Source: Casuarius casuarius
Lineage: Eukaryota; Chordata; Aves; Casuariiformes; Casuariidae
Length of the DNA: 64,000 nucleotides
Assembly: GCA_003342895.1 (NCBI GenBank)
Contig: PTFA01000311.1
Location: 687,804 to 751,803, forward strand
Reading direction: 5' to 3'
Below are positions 1 through 11,850 of this stretch, one piece after another. The notes under the pieces are model-generated. The model worked only from the letters and a program-made list of their open reading frames with translations. It ran no database searches and had not been told where the DNA came from. The stretch's first letter is position 1, and every line of letters begins with the position of its first letter. Both the position numbers and the translations under genes were made by a program.

Positions 1-3000
1 GACTGTCCCGAAGAGGAGGTTTCCTCCAGCATCTCTATCAGTTGGCCGTGTTTTGGGGCCAGTGATGAACAGGAATTAGTTTTGCCTTGCCCACTTAACA
101 TCCTTCCCCTTGTTTTAACTGGTCATTGATCAAGACTTCTGAGAAGGGAAATACCTTCTCGCTTTAGGTATAGTTTGAAGGATTTCAGTAACTGAACTTA
201 ATATAAAGGATGAGACCTTTGAAAGATTAAAATAAAATAAAATCAGTAGGACATTTTAAATGCATTTAGTAAAACTCTTTGTTATATTTTGGATAGTGCT
301 CTTCATGTATTCTGATGAAAACCAACTGCAAAGTCCAGAGGTATTGTGTGGCCTAGCACAGCTTATATAGAAATTGGCAGAAAAGGAAAAGGATCAGCGC
401 GTTGGTGCCTTCTAACGTTGCAAGTTGATGTCATCATTAACAGGCATTAAAATACTATACTGAGTTGTCTTTCACTGGCATTAAGCAGCACTTGCAAGAA
501 GATGGTTGGAAAGGAGATCACTTTCTAAACAAAGTTGTCCTCAGTGGATAAGTAAGCATGACTGGTGTGTTCATCCCTCCAACATCTTACTAATAGTACT
601 ATGCTCCTTCTGGTATTTTACCTCTTGCAAATTTAACTTCTTATTTCTGCAGGGAATAAAGTAAATTCTTGATCTGTCCTGAGTTCATAGGCGTGTTCGT
701 TACTAAAACCATCTAAAAACTTTAGGTCAACAGAACTAGATAGCACACATACATATCTATGCTGTATGACACAGTTACATCTGAAATAAATTAAAAATTG
801 TAATATATAGGCAGCAACAGGCCACTGACACAACCAGGGCATAATGAGACCAGAGATACAACTGTTGTTTTCTGATTATTTCAATGTATATTTGCAATTC
901 TGTACCTCCCGAGTGTTTGATAAACCTAAAGTTAAAAAAGGAATTGAAATTAAGCCATTACGTATTTATTACATTGTATACTTTACTTTTTGAGATTAAT
1001 ACCTAAGAATCACACTGAAGGAAAACCAAAATAATATTCTTGCCTTATGACAGCTACAGTATTTGTCTTTTATCCGATGAAGGCAAGAACTAGTCATTTG
1101 CATTTTACAGGCTCCAGTGAAGACACACATAACCCCCTCTATTAAAAACAGATTACACCTTTTATGTCTTCATGAAAGAATCATAATGACACACATTAAT
1201 TATATATAGTGTACATATTTACACAAGAAGGAATAAATGTGGACTGGCCCAGTTCTCCATTAGTGTGAATCTATTTCCTTATGAGTAGCCAAGAGATGTG
1301 TTACTATCCTGATTTAGGAGCACTCACCACCACATTCATTCTTTGAGGACTCAATATATTTCAGACACGTATATGCTTACACTTTTGAGGTCTCGTATTA
1401 AGTTGGACAGTGGCATGTACAAAGCTAAAGTAAAGACAGTCAGGACAGCAAGAGAAGTTTTGCTAAGCAGAGGATGTCCTTTCACTTGTACCACTTCCAA
1501 GATTACTGAGTTAGAGGAGCAAATTAATGTCATTACACTGTTTCACATTCTTGCTCATGCCTCCATTTTAGTTCTAAAGGTCTCAGTTTTCTCACTGCAT
1601 TTATCAGGAATGGGATCAAGCCCAGGACTGTAGGAACGCATACCTCCGACAAATAACAGAGTTGCTCTGACTGAATCTCCTGCCTTCTGCTCTACTTCAT
1701 GTGACTGGTGGTGGCTCCTGAGAGATAACTTCTGAGAAAGCCTCGGAGTTACAGCACATGAGAGAAATACCTCAGAACAAGCTTTACACGATAGAAAAGA
1801 TAAATCAAAGGCAAAAAGAGGACGACACACAGTCAATGAACACAGCCTTATGTTCTGACATGCATTTCTTTTAGTAACACTGGGACAAAGCCTGGCATTC
1901 CGCATTGGGATTCACCTCATTTAACTTCAGTAATCTAAAAGTCAAATGCTGAACCAGACCTCATTTTTAGAGCACCCAGCATACCTGAAAGGAGTGACCC
2001 TCTTCTCCATAGGGCAATTTGCCCCATTCTAAAATGCCTGAGCTTAGTCAGCATCTGGAATAATGCTTCCTCTATTAGCCATAGAGGGAGCCAAAGTGAA
2101 TAGTATAGTTTAGATAATTAACTTTCAGGTATATAAAGGTTTTCCACTAAAAGACCTCCTTTAGTAGAACCAGTACACCTTTTCTTGGGGAAGATTTTCA
2201 GGATTTTGTCCAACTATTGCTATTATGCAGTTCTGTAATGCCACAAAAGCATAGGGCTTTTTGTTCTTTATAGAATAGTACATTATTCCTCCCAAGAAGT
2301 CGTTGACAGTTCTGTAGATGATGCAGTTTTTATCATTGATACTTTTGCCTTCTTTCAGCAGAAATTAATTTCCATGCACTTTTCTTGTTCACGAGAAAAC
2401 AAAGTTATTCTCTACAGAAATGACTCAACATTTTTAATATCCTCTGGTTTATCGAGACAGCTTGCACCATTCAAAGTAGTATTTCCAACACTCTGACCAG
2501 CCATTGTAAGTACTGTTCAAGGGAAAAAAGTGAGGACAGAGAGGGAGGTATCCACAAATCAGAAAGCAACCTTAAATCTTCTGTATGAGGAAACTACTGA
2601 ATCTGCCTCAAGTCCAAAGTGCAGTTGATATGACTGAATAAGGTGATGAACGCGATTGAAAGATAGGGGTTTTAAAATTTTCCTAATACCCATTCTAATA
2701 CAGGAATATGCAATACAGTCATCACTAAGTCAGAAGAAACAGATCTTCATTTGTTGCCAAATTATGCTAATGCAAGAAACGTGGAGTGCCTGTAATTTCT
2801 GCTTGCGTTAAAAGGGGATCACATGTAGGATAAACCACACCAATTGTAAAGGAATTTGAAAGGCAGAATTTATCTGACATTTCTGAGAAAGTCTTTTAGC
2901 CATTAATTCTTTTCTTTCTGGTCGCTCTGTTTCCCTTCCCCCAGTCCCTCCAAAGCTTCCAACCACTGTTATCATTTCCCATGTTTGCAAATGGATAATT

Positions 3001-3156
3001 GGAGAGTCCTGCTTCTCCAAAATCCCCCTGCAATCAGTTGGCTGCCTCCATCTCCTCCCCCTTCTCTCTCCCTCCACCATGCACAATGTCCTGGTGACAG
3101 GTGGTTGCTGGTTTCTGTAATTCTGGATACAGCTCCAGTCAGACCCAGTGGCCTGT

Positions 3157-3188
3157 AAAAAAAATACAAAAAAACAACAACAACAACC
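3157..3188. repeat. A-rich / (AAC)n low-complexity tract
   Basis: A-rich run that passes into about four AAC units. This is simple-sequence DNA with no transposon body recognised beside it. Confidence 0.8.
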
Positions 3189-3379
3189 TAGAGCTTATGA
3201 AGAGAAAAAGCTCTGGCTCTGAAAGTGCTGAGACAGGCTGGTAGGGGACTCAGTACAAAAAGCATTCAGCACAAAAAGCCAAACCCAAATGAAAAGAGAT
3301 GCTGCCAGGATCATCATGAGGCCCTCTGCTGCACAGATGTCTACTGAACTAAGCTGAAACTGATGAGTCTTTTATCGCG

Positions 3380-3391
3380 CCCCCCCCCCCC
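3380..3391. repeat. Poly-C tract (12 C)
   Basis: Uninterrupted run of 12 C, preceded by CGCG. Homopolymer G/C runs of this length are uncommon in such AT-leaning DNA and are prone to sequencing and length errors. Confidence 0.9.
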
Positions 3392-3520
3392 GCTCCCTTT
3401 TAGACACCCACAGCAAGACTCAGCTGCCTGGCTTAGTTAATATTACTCCAAGGGACACAGTATATGTGATAGGCATCTGACACTCAAGAGAATAAAGCTC
3501 AGAAGGGACTGACTGGCAGA

Positions 3521-3545
3521 TTTGTTTTGTTTTGTTTTGTTTTTG
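3521..3545. repeat. (TTTTG)n pentanucleotide microsatellite
   Basis: About five tandem TTTTG-type units, seen directly in the sequence. A likely polymorphic short tandem repeat. Confidence 0.9.
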
Positions 3546-4117
3546 CGCTGGTCACAGCATACAGCTGAACTTTACAAGAATGGAAAGGAGTTGGGTGCTT
3601 CAAGGTAGCAGAAAGCTCCTTAGGAGCAACATTTTAACATGCTAGCTGCTTTTAGTATTTTCAGGCAGGAATCAGCTAACAAAGGTGGCCTTCTGTGATG
3701 GAGTATTTAAAAAAGTATTCTGTGTCTTACTGCCTTACTTGCATCATTTTGCCATCCTTCAGTTAACTAGAAATGGGACCATTAACTGTGTGTTAACATG
3801 CTCAGCCTGTGATCTACACAGGCATTTTACACATTTACCTTGTCCTATGCCTGTCAGTTTATTACATGTTTCTTTCCATGTATTATAAAATGGATTTATA
3901 AGTTATAAACCAGTTGTGAGCTTGCAATGTACTATATTTCAAAAGGTTCAGCACCTAAAAGCCCTTTGCTCTCCAAGGCTTGGCTGACATTAATTTTTCA
4001 GTAAGACTGAAGCTCACACTTATTTTCATTGTCTTAATTACGGGGCATACATTTTGTTATGTCATTGTGCCTGTGAAACACCTGCTAATTTCTCTGAAAG
4101 CAGCAAGCATAGAAACC

Positions 4118-4167
4118 AACTGAGGGTGATGGAAATCGGGCACTCAGCACCTTATGAACTTTGGCTA
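4118..4167. repeat. Decayed amniote hairpin-type repeat relic
   Basis: The stretch contains the string GGGCACTCAGCACCTTAT. I recall a common turtle, crocodile and bird interspersed hairpin repeat with a block like GGGTGCTCAGCACCTT followed by a GATCAGGCC-type end. Only about 50 bp survive and divergence is high. The family assignment is from memory and not confirmed. Confidence 0.4.
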
Positions 4168-4576
4168 TAGACTAGAGAAGTGAGTAAAAGAAAGCTGCCT
4201 CTGGTTACTGCAGGTGCTGCAGTTTGCTGAAGAACAGCTTCCAAGAAAGGTTGAACAGGCAAAACATAAAGATTCCATTGTTTATATGTTATAATGGAAA
4301 GCCTGCAGGGTTTTTACTTTAACCATCTGCCTTCCAACTTCGATATAAAAATTCTACTCCCTAATAAACGTTCAGCGCATTAGGACACATACCTTTCTGG
4401 AAAGAAACCAAACCAAACCCCTTATACTTCACAAGGATAAATTAGCAAGTGAAAAGCATGCCTTTCCAAAAACCCTTTTGTATGACTACAATCATTTAAC
4501 TTAGAACTTGGAAAGTTGAAGGTCTAGGCACTAATCTACTGACTCCATCACAGAAGGGGGAATTTAATTTAGGAAC

Positions 4577-4590
4577 TGCTGGCGCCAGCA
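4577..4590. repeat. 14-bp perfect GC-rich palindrome
   Basis: TGCTGGCGCCAGCA equals its own reverse complement. It contains the TGGCGCCA core and lies in AT-rich surroundings. It may be chance or a dimeric protein site. Confidence 0.85.
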
Positions 4591-5854
4591 CTATGTTCAG
4601 TTTTATCAACTTGAAGAAATTTATGTGACAATCATTTTTATCAGCATATCTATTCTCTTTTTTGAGCCAAACGACACATCAACCAAAGAAAAGATAGGCT
4701 TTACTAGCTAACAGGTTAGCTGGCTCTTTTTGGCCGGACTACTCCTTGTTTTATCTTCAGAGGATGATGAGACCTATAAATCAGTGTCTACATGTAAAGG
4801 TGGCATGCTGTTTACACAGCAGGCTTATATTATCATAGTAATCATATAGGGGTAATAAATAAAACTGTAGCTATGAACTAAAGATTTATTCCATTCAAGG
4901 AAGTTCTCTTTTCTTAAAATGCTACCAGGAGCCAGAGAGAATATACAGACCTCTCTTGTAAACTATACCAAAGCAATCAGACTTGACAAATATAAACCTG
5001 CAAATGAAAAGGAAGTATTTGTCTATTGTACCTGAACTGGCCAGGCTGGGAAGTTTAAAGCTTGGTATAGTCCCTGACCTGGCTATATGCATCTACGTTG
5101 CCTCTAATAACGCTGCACAACCTTACATACACACGCTGCCTTTGCAGACAGGGATATTGGGGGCCTTCAAGGAAAGATCCTGTGACATTTTATCCACCTA
5201 ACACTGGGCACAGGACTTGGCTGGAAGGACAGCTGGGAAACATGGAGGCAGCTGGACAACCCAACCAATGTACTTGGCCTGCTCTAAAGTGAAGGGCAGG
5301 GCCAGATTTTCCCCTCAGGCTTTCTCCAAAGATTTCCTCTAAATCTGGGTGGGTGGCGAATTTGGTTTGGTGTGGTCTGAGCTCATGCTTGATACGTGGT
5401 GCAAGTGTAGCCACTGTGTCCTGTATCACCCACTTTTTGGAACTCTCTGGCTAGTCTTTGTAGGCTGTATATGCTTCAAAGAGCTTAATGCAGAAAGCAG
5501 ACTGGGAGCTTAGGCTTAGGGCATGGCTACTTATCTTCTACTTCCAACTCTGTCATTGATTTCACTGGGTAAAATTCACATGATCTCCCCCAAGAGGAAA
5601 GTATTACAGACAGTATTTTACGAGCTATATATTAAAAAAGTAATTGATGAACACAGTGGCGTGTAGCAGATCAGCAAACAAAATAATGTGCTAACTCCAT
5701 ACTTTGAACCCCAGACACAAAAATCTTGAGGTTTCAGCCCATCTTCTTTTTTATTTTTGGCCATTGCAACAAAAAACTCCAGCAAACACAGTAGCTTTCT
5801 GCTTGAATGTTGTTGTTGTTTAGATTTCTCCTATGCAAACAATGCTTGAAGACA

Positions 5855-5935
5855 TCGGGCCAAATATATCCCTGGATTAACTCCACTGACGTCAATGTAA
5901 TTACACTAGGAATTAATTTACCTCACTGATATAAT
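5855..5935. repeat. Decayed hairpin-type (MITE-like) repeat relic
   Basis: Begins GGGCCAAATATAT and continues through TCCACTGACGTCAATG and TAATTACAC to TATAATTTG. This matches the architecture I recall for a widespread sauropsid hairpin repeat: a GGGCCAAATTCTG-type end, a central CCATTGACTTCAATGG, TTACAC modules and an inverted end. The two ends here (GGCCAAATATAT and ATATAATTTG) are still loosely inverted. Divergence is high. The family name is unknown to me. Confidence 0.5.
5887..5894. promoter_or_regulatory. Full palindromic CRE-like site
   Basis: TGACGTCA is the perfect cAMP-response element recognised by CREB/ATF factors. It sits in the centre of the hairpin-repeat relic, where related copies carry TGACTTCA or TGATTTCA, so it probably arose by a point substitution. 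Function is unproven. Confidence 0.4.
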
Positions 5936-7320
5936 TTGCTGGATCCTATATCTACTTCCAAAATGCAATTAAAATCCAATTTCCTCAATCTTTTATTTTG
6001 GAGATAGGCAGCTTGAGTCTTTTCTCAAAGATACTGGGATAACAAAAAAGTAACTATTTCATGTCATTGGTATTCACACCAGCAGAACGGAGAGAAAACT
6101 CAAGTTCTTGGGTTCGACATTGTTTAAATGGCAGCCATCTGCTTGTTAGCTCTGCAATGTAAGCCCAGACTACTAGATTTGCCATCTTAGTTTACTGCCC
6201 TTTTTTTTTTTAATGTAGGTTTTGGTTCACATGACCAGAGAAAATACAACAAATTAACTGATTTTTGCTGTGAATTTACTGTGTGGATCTCTACACTATG
6301 AATCGGTTGTATTGCAATGTCATTACTTGGAGAATATTGACTTTCTGTATGCCATTATGAAATGTTACTGCATCAGATATTATTGAGCAAATGTTTACTA
6401 TATTAGGTTTTAACAGTGACTCAATTAATCAATGAACCAGCTGTCCTAGCACTCACACCAGAGCCAGGTACAGGTTAACTCAATATAAGCTCTTTTAAAA
6501 GGGTATCATGTTTCAATCCAGGAGCTTCTGTACCAAACACTACAATCTGCTTGTCCAAAAAAAATATACACATCTCATTAAGAAACTTGCAAAATAATAC
6601 AAAAAAGAGGATGAAACAAAGCACTTTTCAAAGAGGACCATAAAGACCAAACAGTAATTTTCCACCTGTTACAGCAGTATTCAGGTCTGAGTATGCTTTC
6701 CTGGTGGAACCTATGCTGAACTACAGCAAAATACAAGAGTACTTAATGCTGGGAGAAGCTAGAACATGGATTTTGTTTATCACTTTGTGGCAGTGCTTTT
6801 GTTTGTTTGCCAGAAGTGAAAATATTAAACATAATAAAACCGTTTTTCTTCATATAGGTGTTCTGTATCTTGTTGCCTCCGGGTCTCATGTATGTAAGTG
6901 TAGCAATCAAAAGAGCAAATATTGCAGATAAAAAAGTGCATGACTCATTGATTAGCACAAAAAGGCAGCATGGAGCAGGGGTGAAAACTAGAAGAAAAAG
7001 AAAATGTTAGCAATTACTACAGAGTCAAAATATTCTGGCAGGTACAGTTCACACTGGACTTGATTCTGTGTGGGAAAACACAGGGACGGGTTATTTTCAT
7101 TTTTCCGCTAAGAGTCCATGAGTATTATATCCAAGTCACCAACATGCTACCTATCACAGCAAGTTTCCCAAGCTTCTCTGCTGTAAGAGACTCCATTTTT
7201 TGGCTTATCTGCTGGAGGAAGAGGTGCAGGAGGGAAAGGGGCTGGCTAGGCTGGGCTTGCCGTGAAGGCAGGGCCTCAGCAGGGAGCACATTCCCAGCCA
7301 TAGGGGAAAATCCTGCCTTT

Positions 7321-7580
7321 TGCCTACTATGGGCCCCAAGGGTCCAGTTCGGCGGGAGAGCGGTCCACAGCACAGATTGACTGGCAGCATCTGGCGAATG
7401 GGGGTGACAGAGCAGGAGCAAAATGCAGCTCAGCACTGCAAAGGGGCGAGACGTGGGAGACGTGGACCTGACTGAGCAGCACAGACCCAATTGCAAGAGA
7501 CTTGCTCTGGGCAAGACCACGCAGGACCATGCACAGCGGGCTGCACCACACAAGCCGTGAGACCTCTTACCTCGTGTACA
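7321..7580. other. Small CpG- and GC-richer island
   Basis: About ten CpG dinucleotides can be counted in the 240 bases from 7321 to 7560, including GGCGGGAGAGCGG and GGCGAGACGTGGGAGACG, against long CpG-free tracts on either side. The local G+C is clearly higher than that of the flanks. It could be a weak orphan CpG island, a remnant promoter or a first exon. A 142-codon minus-strand open frame (7125-7553) overlaps it, but its product is not recognisable and GC-rich DNA favours long open frames by chance. Confidence 0.45.
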
Positions 7581-9630
7581 GAAAGCACACTAACTCTGCA
7601 AGGCACAGCTGCATTCACCGATTTAAATTTCCTCATGGTACATAATCAAGAAATGCTGATATATACGTTAAGCAGAAGTGTTTACCCCTGCTCAAAAAGC
7701 CCTTGGCATTTTTAGGCTTTGTCAGTCTTAGCTGTCTTGCGGATTTGCCTTTCAGCTTTATTCATGAGTCTTTTATGCACGCGGCAAATCAAGGGAGTTT
7801 CCTGCTGTAAGAAGCCAAAGAAAAGCCAGATTCCCAAAATCTTTTTCAGGTGGGTCCATATCCTGGCTCAGTGTGTCTACAGATAAGGGAAAAGGAAAGT
7901 AAGGCACAATGGAGCAATCTAACTGAACGTGATTTTTTTTTCTACATGATATGCCTATTGTCTGGGCATCAAATCAGATTTAAAGAAAATCATCCTCCTT
8001 CCCTCCTGCTCCAAGTCTTTATTCCAGCTTTAAACATGCTGCACATGGGGAAGCATGGCTGGCACTAGGCCTAACCAGATCACAAAACAGTTTATATAAA
8101 GTTTGGACTTGAACAATCTCATGGAGAGAACTCTACTTAATCACAATAGATACTAGAACAGAAACAAAATTTCTTGGCCTATGGTTTATGGAGTTGACTC
8201 TAGGTCTCTGGCTAAAATTTCGACACTAATTTGTTGAACATGTGGGTGACATAGCAGGAAAAGTGCTCTGAATAAAGGTGAGTTTCAGCATTGATGAGAT
8301 TTTTCAGTGCCTTCTCTTGTTGCATAAGCTAAAAATGACACTGGAAATATAATATAGGATCAGATCCACTTTCTTCATCAAATAGAGTCTTAACCCATGA
8401 ACAGTTCTCTAAAAGTCAAGAGTTGCCTCACTGTGGTGAGAAAAGCAACCTCTATAGGCTTATCAGTTGTAATATTGTGCCAATTCTCCTCCTCTCCCTC
8501 CCATTCTCTTTTTGAAAAGCTTATGAAATAAAGAGGGAGACTTTTGGAGTCACCTACCTCCTGCAGAGTTTCCATGGACACTGGCTGCCTAAATACCTTT
8601 TTGTGTCTTTAGGAAAAAAACAACAACTGGTCTAATTCAGGGGGGTCATTCCTTTGAGTGAAAGCTCTGTAGAGGCTCAAAGAAAAGACTGCTGGAGCGT
8701 ACCAAGAAAGTAATAAATTTAGGAACTAGTTTACTTATCCTGAGCAGCAGGAGCAAATTGCTTGACTTGAAGACAGAAAGCTCCAGGAAGTGGCCAGGGC
8801 AATCTCAAAAGTATTAGTAGATGAATTGATCTTTTACACCATGTGTGCGCTATACAAGGGGGGTAAGTACTTTGTAATGGCACCTGAATTTAAGGCAGAT
8901 TTTGAACCGTTTTGGTATTATTATTACACATGACATGCACAGCCATGGGTTGTAGGGATACCAACCAAATTAAAAGCTGTATAGACAGAAAATTGACAGA
9001 CTTCCTGGAGCCAAATATCTCACAGTCTATGCTTCTACACATTTTAGTACTAAATCTGGTCACTGACGTCTCACCATTCAAAATTTAGTAACAATTACTC
9101 AATGCTAGTTATTTGTAAAACCACGGTCTATAACATATTGGCCAAATGTGTGCAAATTGAGGTAGTTTTTGAAAGAGCATATTAGAATTTGGCAAATTTT
9201 GCCCAGTAATTATAGTGCCTCTTAATGAGATGCATGGATATGTTCCACTTTAACTATATTTGACATTTGTTGAGTGCTTTGGGGATACTGGCGACAGGGA
9301 GAGAGGCATAAGGTTAGGGTCATTGCTTCAGGGCAGCTCCAGTGTATATTATTTCTTTGATCACATATTTACGCTCTGAGAGAACATAAAGGAGTCTATT
9401 CTCCACTTGATATACATATCTAAGTGCCACTGATGCTATAAGACTCAGATTACCAGTTACAAGTTTGCACCATAGTCCTTTTCCTATTTTATACTAATTA
9501 GTTTGAACATTGTATAAGACTACTTTGTTACAAACACTTAAAACACCATCTCTATTCTAACCAAACTCCCATATCCTTCTCTGGGAGTTCTGCCTTCTGT
9601 CAATGTTTTGCCTGAGGATGGACTGCAGGA

Positions 9631-9644
9631 TTTTTTTTTTTTTT
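9631..9644. repeat. Poly-T tract (14 T)
   Basis: Run of 14 T followed by CTTCT. Homopolymer tract with no element body recognised. Confidence 0.9.
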
Positions 9645-10149
9645 CTTCTACAGAATATATATCACCTCCACTTCATGTTTAAATCAGCTCGGGCTTTTGG
9701 CAATGTGAGCAGTAAAGCCAAATAAGGTAGACTAAGACACAGTGTGTATTAATATTTTGATTCAACAATCTAGGTTCTTACAACGGTGAATGCTCTGAGA
9801 AAAGTTCCTGAAGTGCTAAACCAGGAAGAAATACCACTGACCTGTAAACAACAACAACAAAAAAAAGGCACGGGTATCTCAGAATTTGCCTTATAGACTT
9901 TACCTTATATGTTAATTAAACAGAACATTACATTATTCATGAAAAACAAAAAGCCAAGATTTCTTCCCAAATGATGGACTGTGGAAGGCTACTCATTACT
10001 GGAGGGATGCACAGATCAATACACATTTTCACCATCCACCACATCAGGGCAGGAATTACATGTTTTGGCAGAAGTGCAGTTTATACTTGAAGGGTTTTTA
10101 GATTTGTGACAAACACACACACATCATACATACAAATGTAACATACATG

Positions 10150-10570
10150 TTAAAGATCATAACGGCGTTAAATTCACCTGTCTGGCCTCCAGGTTCATTT
10201 CAACCTTTTGCACTCATGTTTGCCCTCTGGGTGCTGTTTCCTGGCCCAGCTCAATTAAAGGACAAATTCATCCCAGTGCATGTCCTAGGGGCTCTAATGA
10301 AGTCAGCTGTCAAACTCCCATCATGCAGCTGCCCGGTTTCTGTATCTGATGGCCACTTGTCAGCTGTTTCACCCAGTCAAACACAGACAAAGGCCTCTTT
10401 GATGGCCTGCCTTTCTCCAATCAATCTACACCTTTTCCTGTTGGACTTCAGCATCTGCTTCAGTGTAATTTGATTTTATTTTCAGTGCAGCCTGACCCTA
10501 TTGATAAATTAAATCTATCTGAACCTGATATCCTCATGCCACCATGGGGTAAATGACTTGCTGTTTAATT
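10150..10570. promoter_or_regulatory. Candidate conserved enhancer with E-box cluster
   Basis: Three CAGCTG E-boxes lie within 63 bases (10304-10309, 10326-10331, 10361-10366), with CAATTAAAGG and ATTGATAAATTAAA homeodomain/HMG-type motifs nearby. The block is compositionally complex and free of recognisable repeats, the usual look of a vertebrate conserved noncoding element. A 108-codon plus-strand frame (10147-10473) crosses it without resembling any protein. Conservation cannot be tested here, so this is an inference from motif clustering. Confidence 0.35.
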
Positions 10571-11069
10571 TTGGCCTTTGCCAGACGTGACATGGTATCA
10601 ATACTGCCTCTTTTTTTGTTTGGGTCACTGCTTGAATAATTTAGGCTCCAGATCACAATTAGGTTGGGGGGCTGGGGGAAGGAGGAGAGAGCCTCTTCAG
10701 AAGTACACACAAAAAAGTAAATCAGGACACTTTCTTCTCAGATTTCAGGATTATTTTCCATAATCAATATCCGTCCTGATAATCATGTTTTATTGCTCTG
10801 CCTTCTAAACGTAGCTGCCACACAAGAAAAATCCAGCATTAAAAAAAAGAAAATTAATTTTTAAAATGTCTAATTTTGAATGAATTATTCCACACTTAAG
10901 ACTGCTCTCAGGGTAGACTGAAACAGACCTCTCTTCTCACATGCACACAGTTTCTTTCTGTAAACAAGACATCCACACACAACAAATAAGAAGATTCCTG
11001 CAACTATATACACCTTATTTGATAAAATCCTTGCAACACTTTCAAATTAAAAAAAATACAATATTTTAG

Positions 11070-11130
11070 CCCTACAGTATCTACTTTATGGGTGAGAAAA
11101 CTGAGGAACTGAGAAACTGCTGAAGTTGGC
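11070..11130 (+). repeat. MIR / core-SINE-like relic
   Basis: The stretch TTTATGGGTGAGAAAACTG, followed by AGGAACTGAGAAA, matches the most conserved part of the MIR core (roughly TTTTACAGATGAGGAAACTGAGGC). MIR-type SINEs are ancient amniote elements that survive in birds as short diverged fragments. Only the central portion is visible. Confidence 0.55.
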
Positions 11131-11821
11131 CTTTCTAGGCATTACAGCATTTTTTTTCCCTCAAAATCTTCACATTCTATAGAATCATTTACAATTTCTT
11201 CTCAAAGCACTCTGCAAACACTGATGTCTGCTCTCTCTGCAAATAGCTATCTTCTTCACCAGGCATTTGTTCGCGCTACCATCTCTTCTTGATCCACTTC
11301 CTCCCCTTATCACAGGCCAGGGCAGGGGTCACTTGTGATGCTTGCACATTCAACAGGGGAAAAAGCTCTAGGAACCTTACTGCCTCCTTTCAAAGCCAGA
11401 CTATGAAATAAGGACTTCAGAGAAAGGAGTTACCTAATGCTCAGAGAAAAAGGGGAAACCAGACCTATTCTCAGTGTGCTTTCTGCATGTGCAGCCCAGC
11501 ACGCTTTAAGTTCTCTACCTTTGAGTCTGAAGACTTCAGAGGCAATAGGGTAGCAGCCAGTTGTGGGTAGAAATTCGCTTGCCCTTGTACATGTCCAATC
11601 AGTGTGAAATGCATTGAGGAAGCAATTGTCACAGTTTTATTTTAAAGAATGAGGCAGCCTAATCTCATGTAAGAAACTGGCTGCATTCACCTGAAGCATC
11701 CAACTGTATTAGCTAAAACTGATCGAGATGGGAAATATTAAGTAGACTGTGCTGATTCATCAAGCTGAGTCATCATCTCACCTGGCCTGAAGGAAACTAA
11801 GAGTAGGAAACATTGCTGGTA

Positions 11822-11850
11822 AATATATATATATATGTATATATGTATAA
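11822..11850. repeat. (TA)n / TATG microsatellite
   Basis: Alternating AT units interrupted by G, followed by ACACACAG and AGAGAG. A short tandem repeat. Confidence 0.9.

Larger units (their letters stand above)
1..5850. other. Gene-free unique noncoding sequence
   Basis: I see no supportable exon here. Open frames are short (under about 120 codons), lie on both strands and resemble no known protein. The stretch holds a 12-C run, a TTTTG pentanucleotide repeat, an AAC-rich tract, a 14-bp GC-rich palindrome and one old hairpin-repeat relic near 4.1 kb, each listed separately. The rest looks like ordinary CpG-poor vertebrate intergenic or intronic DNA. Absence of a gene is inferred from lack of recognisable coding and cannot exclude a small exon. 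Confidence 0.7.

Noticed and set aside
7125..7553. 142-codon minus-strand frame as a coding exon
   Set aside because: It overlaps the GC-richer island, where long open frames arise by composition. Competing frames exist on both strands and no protein family is recognised.
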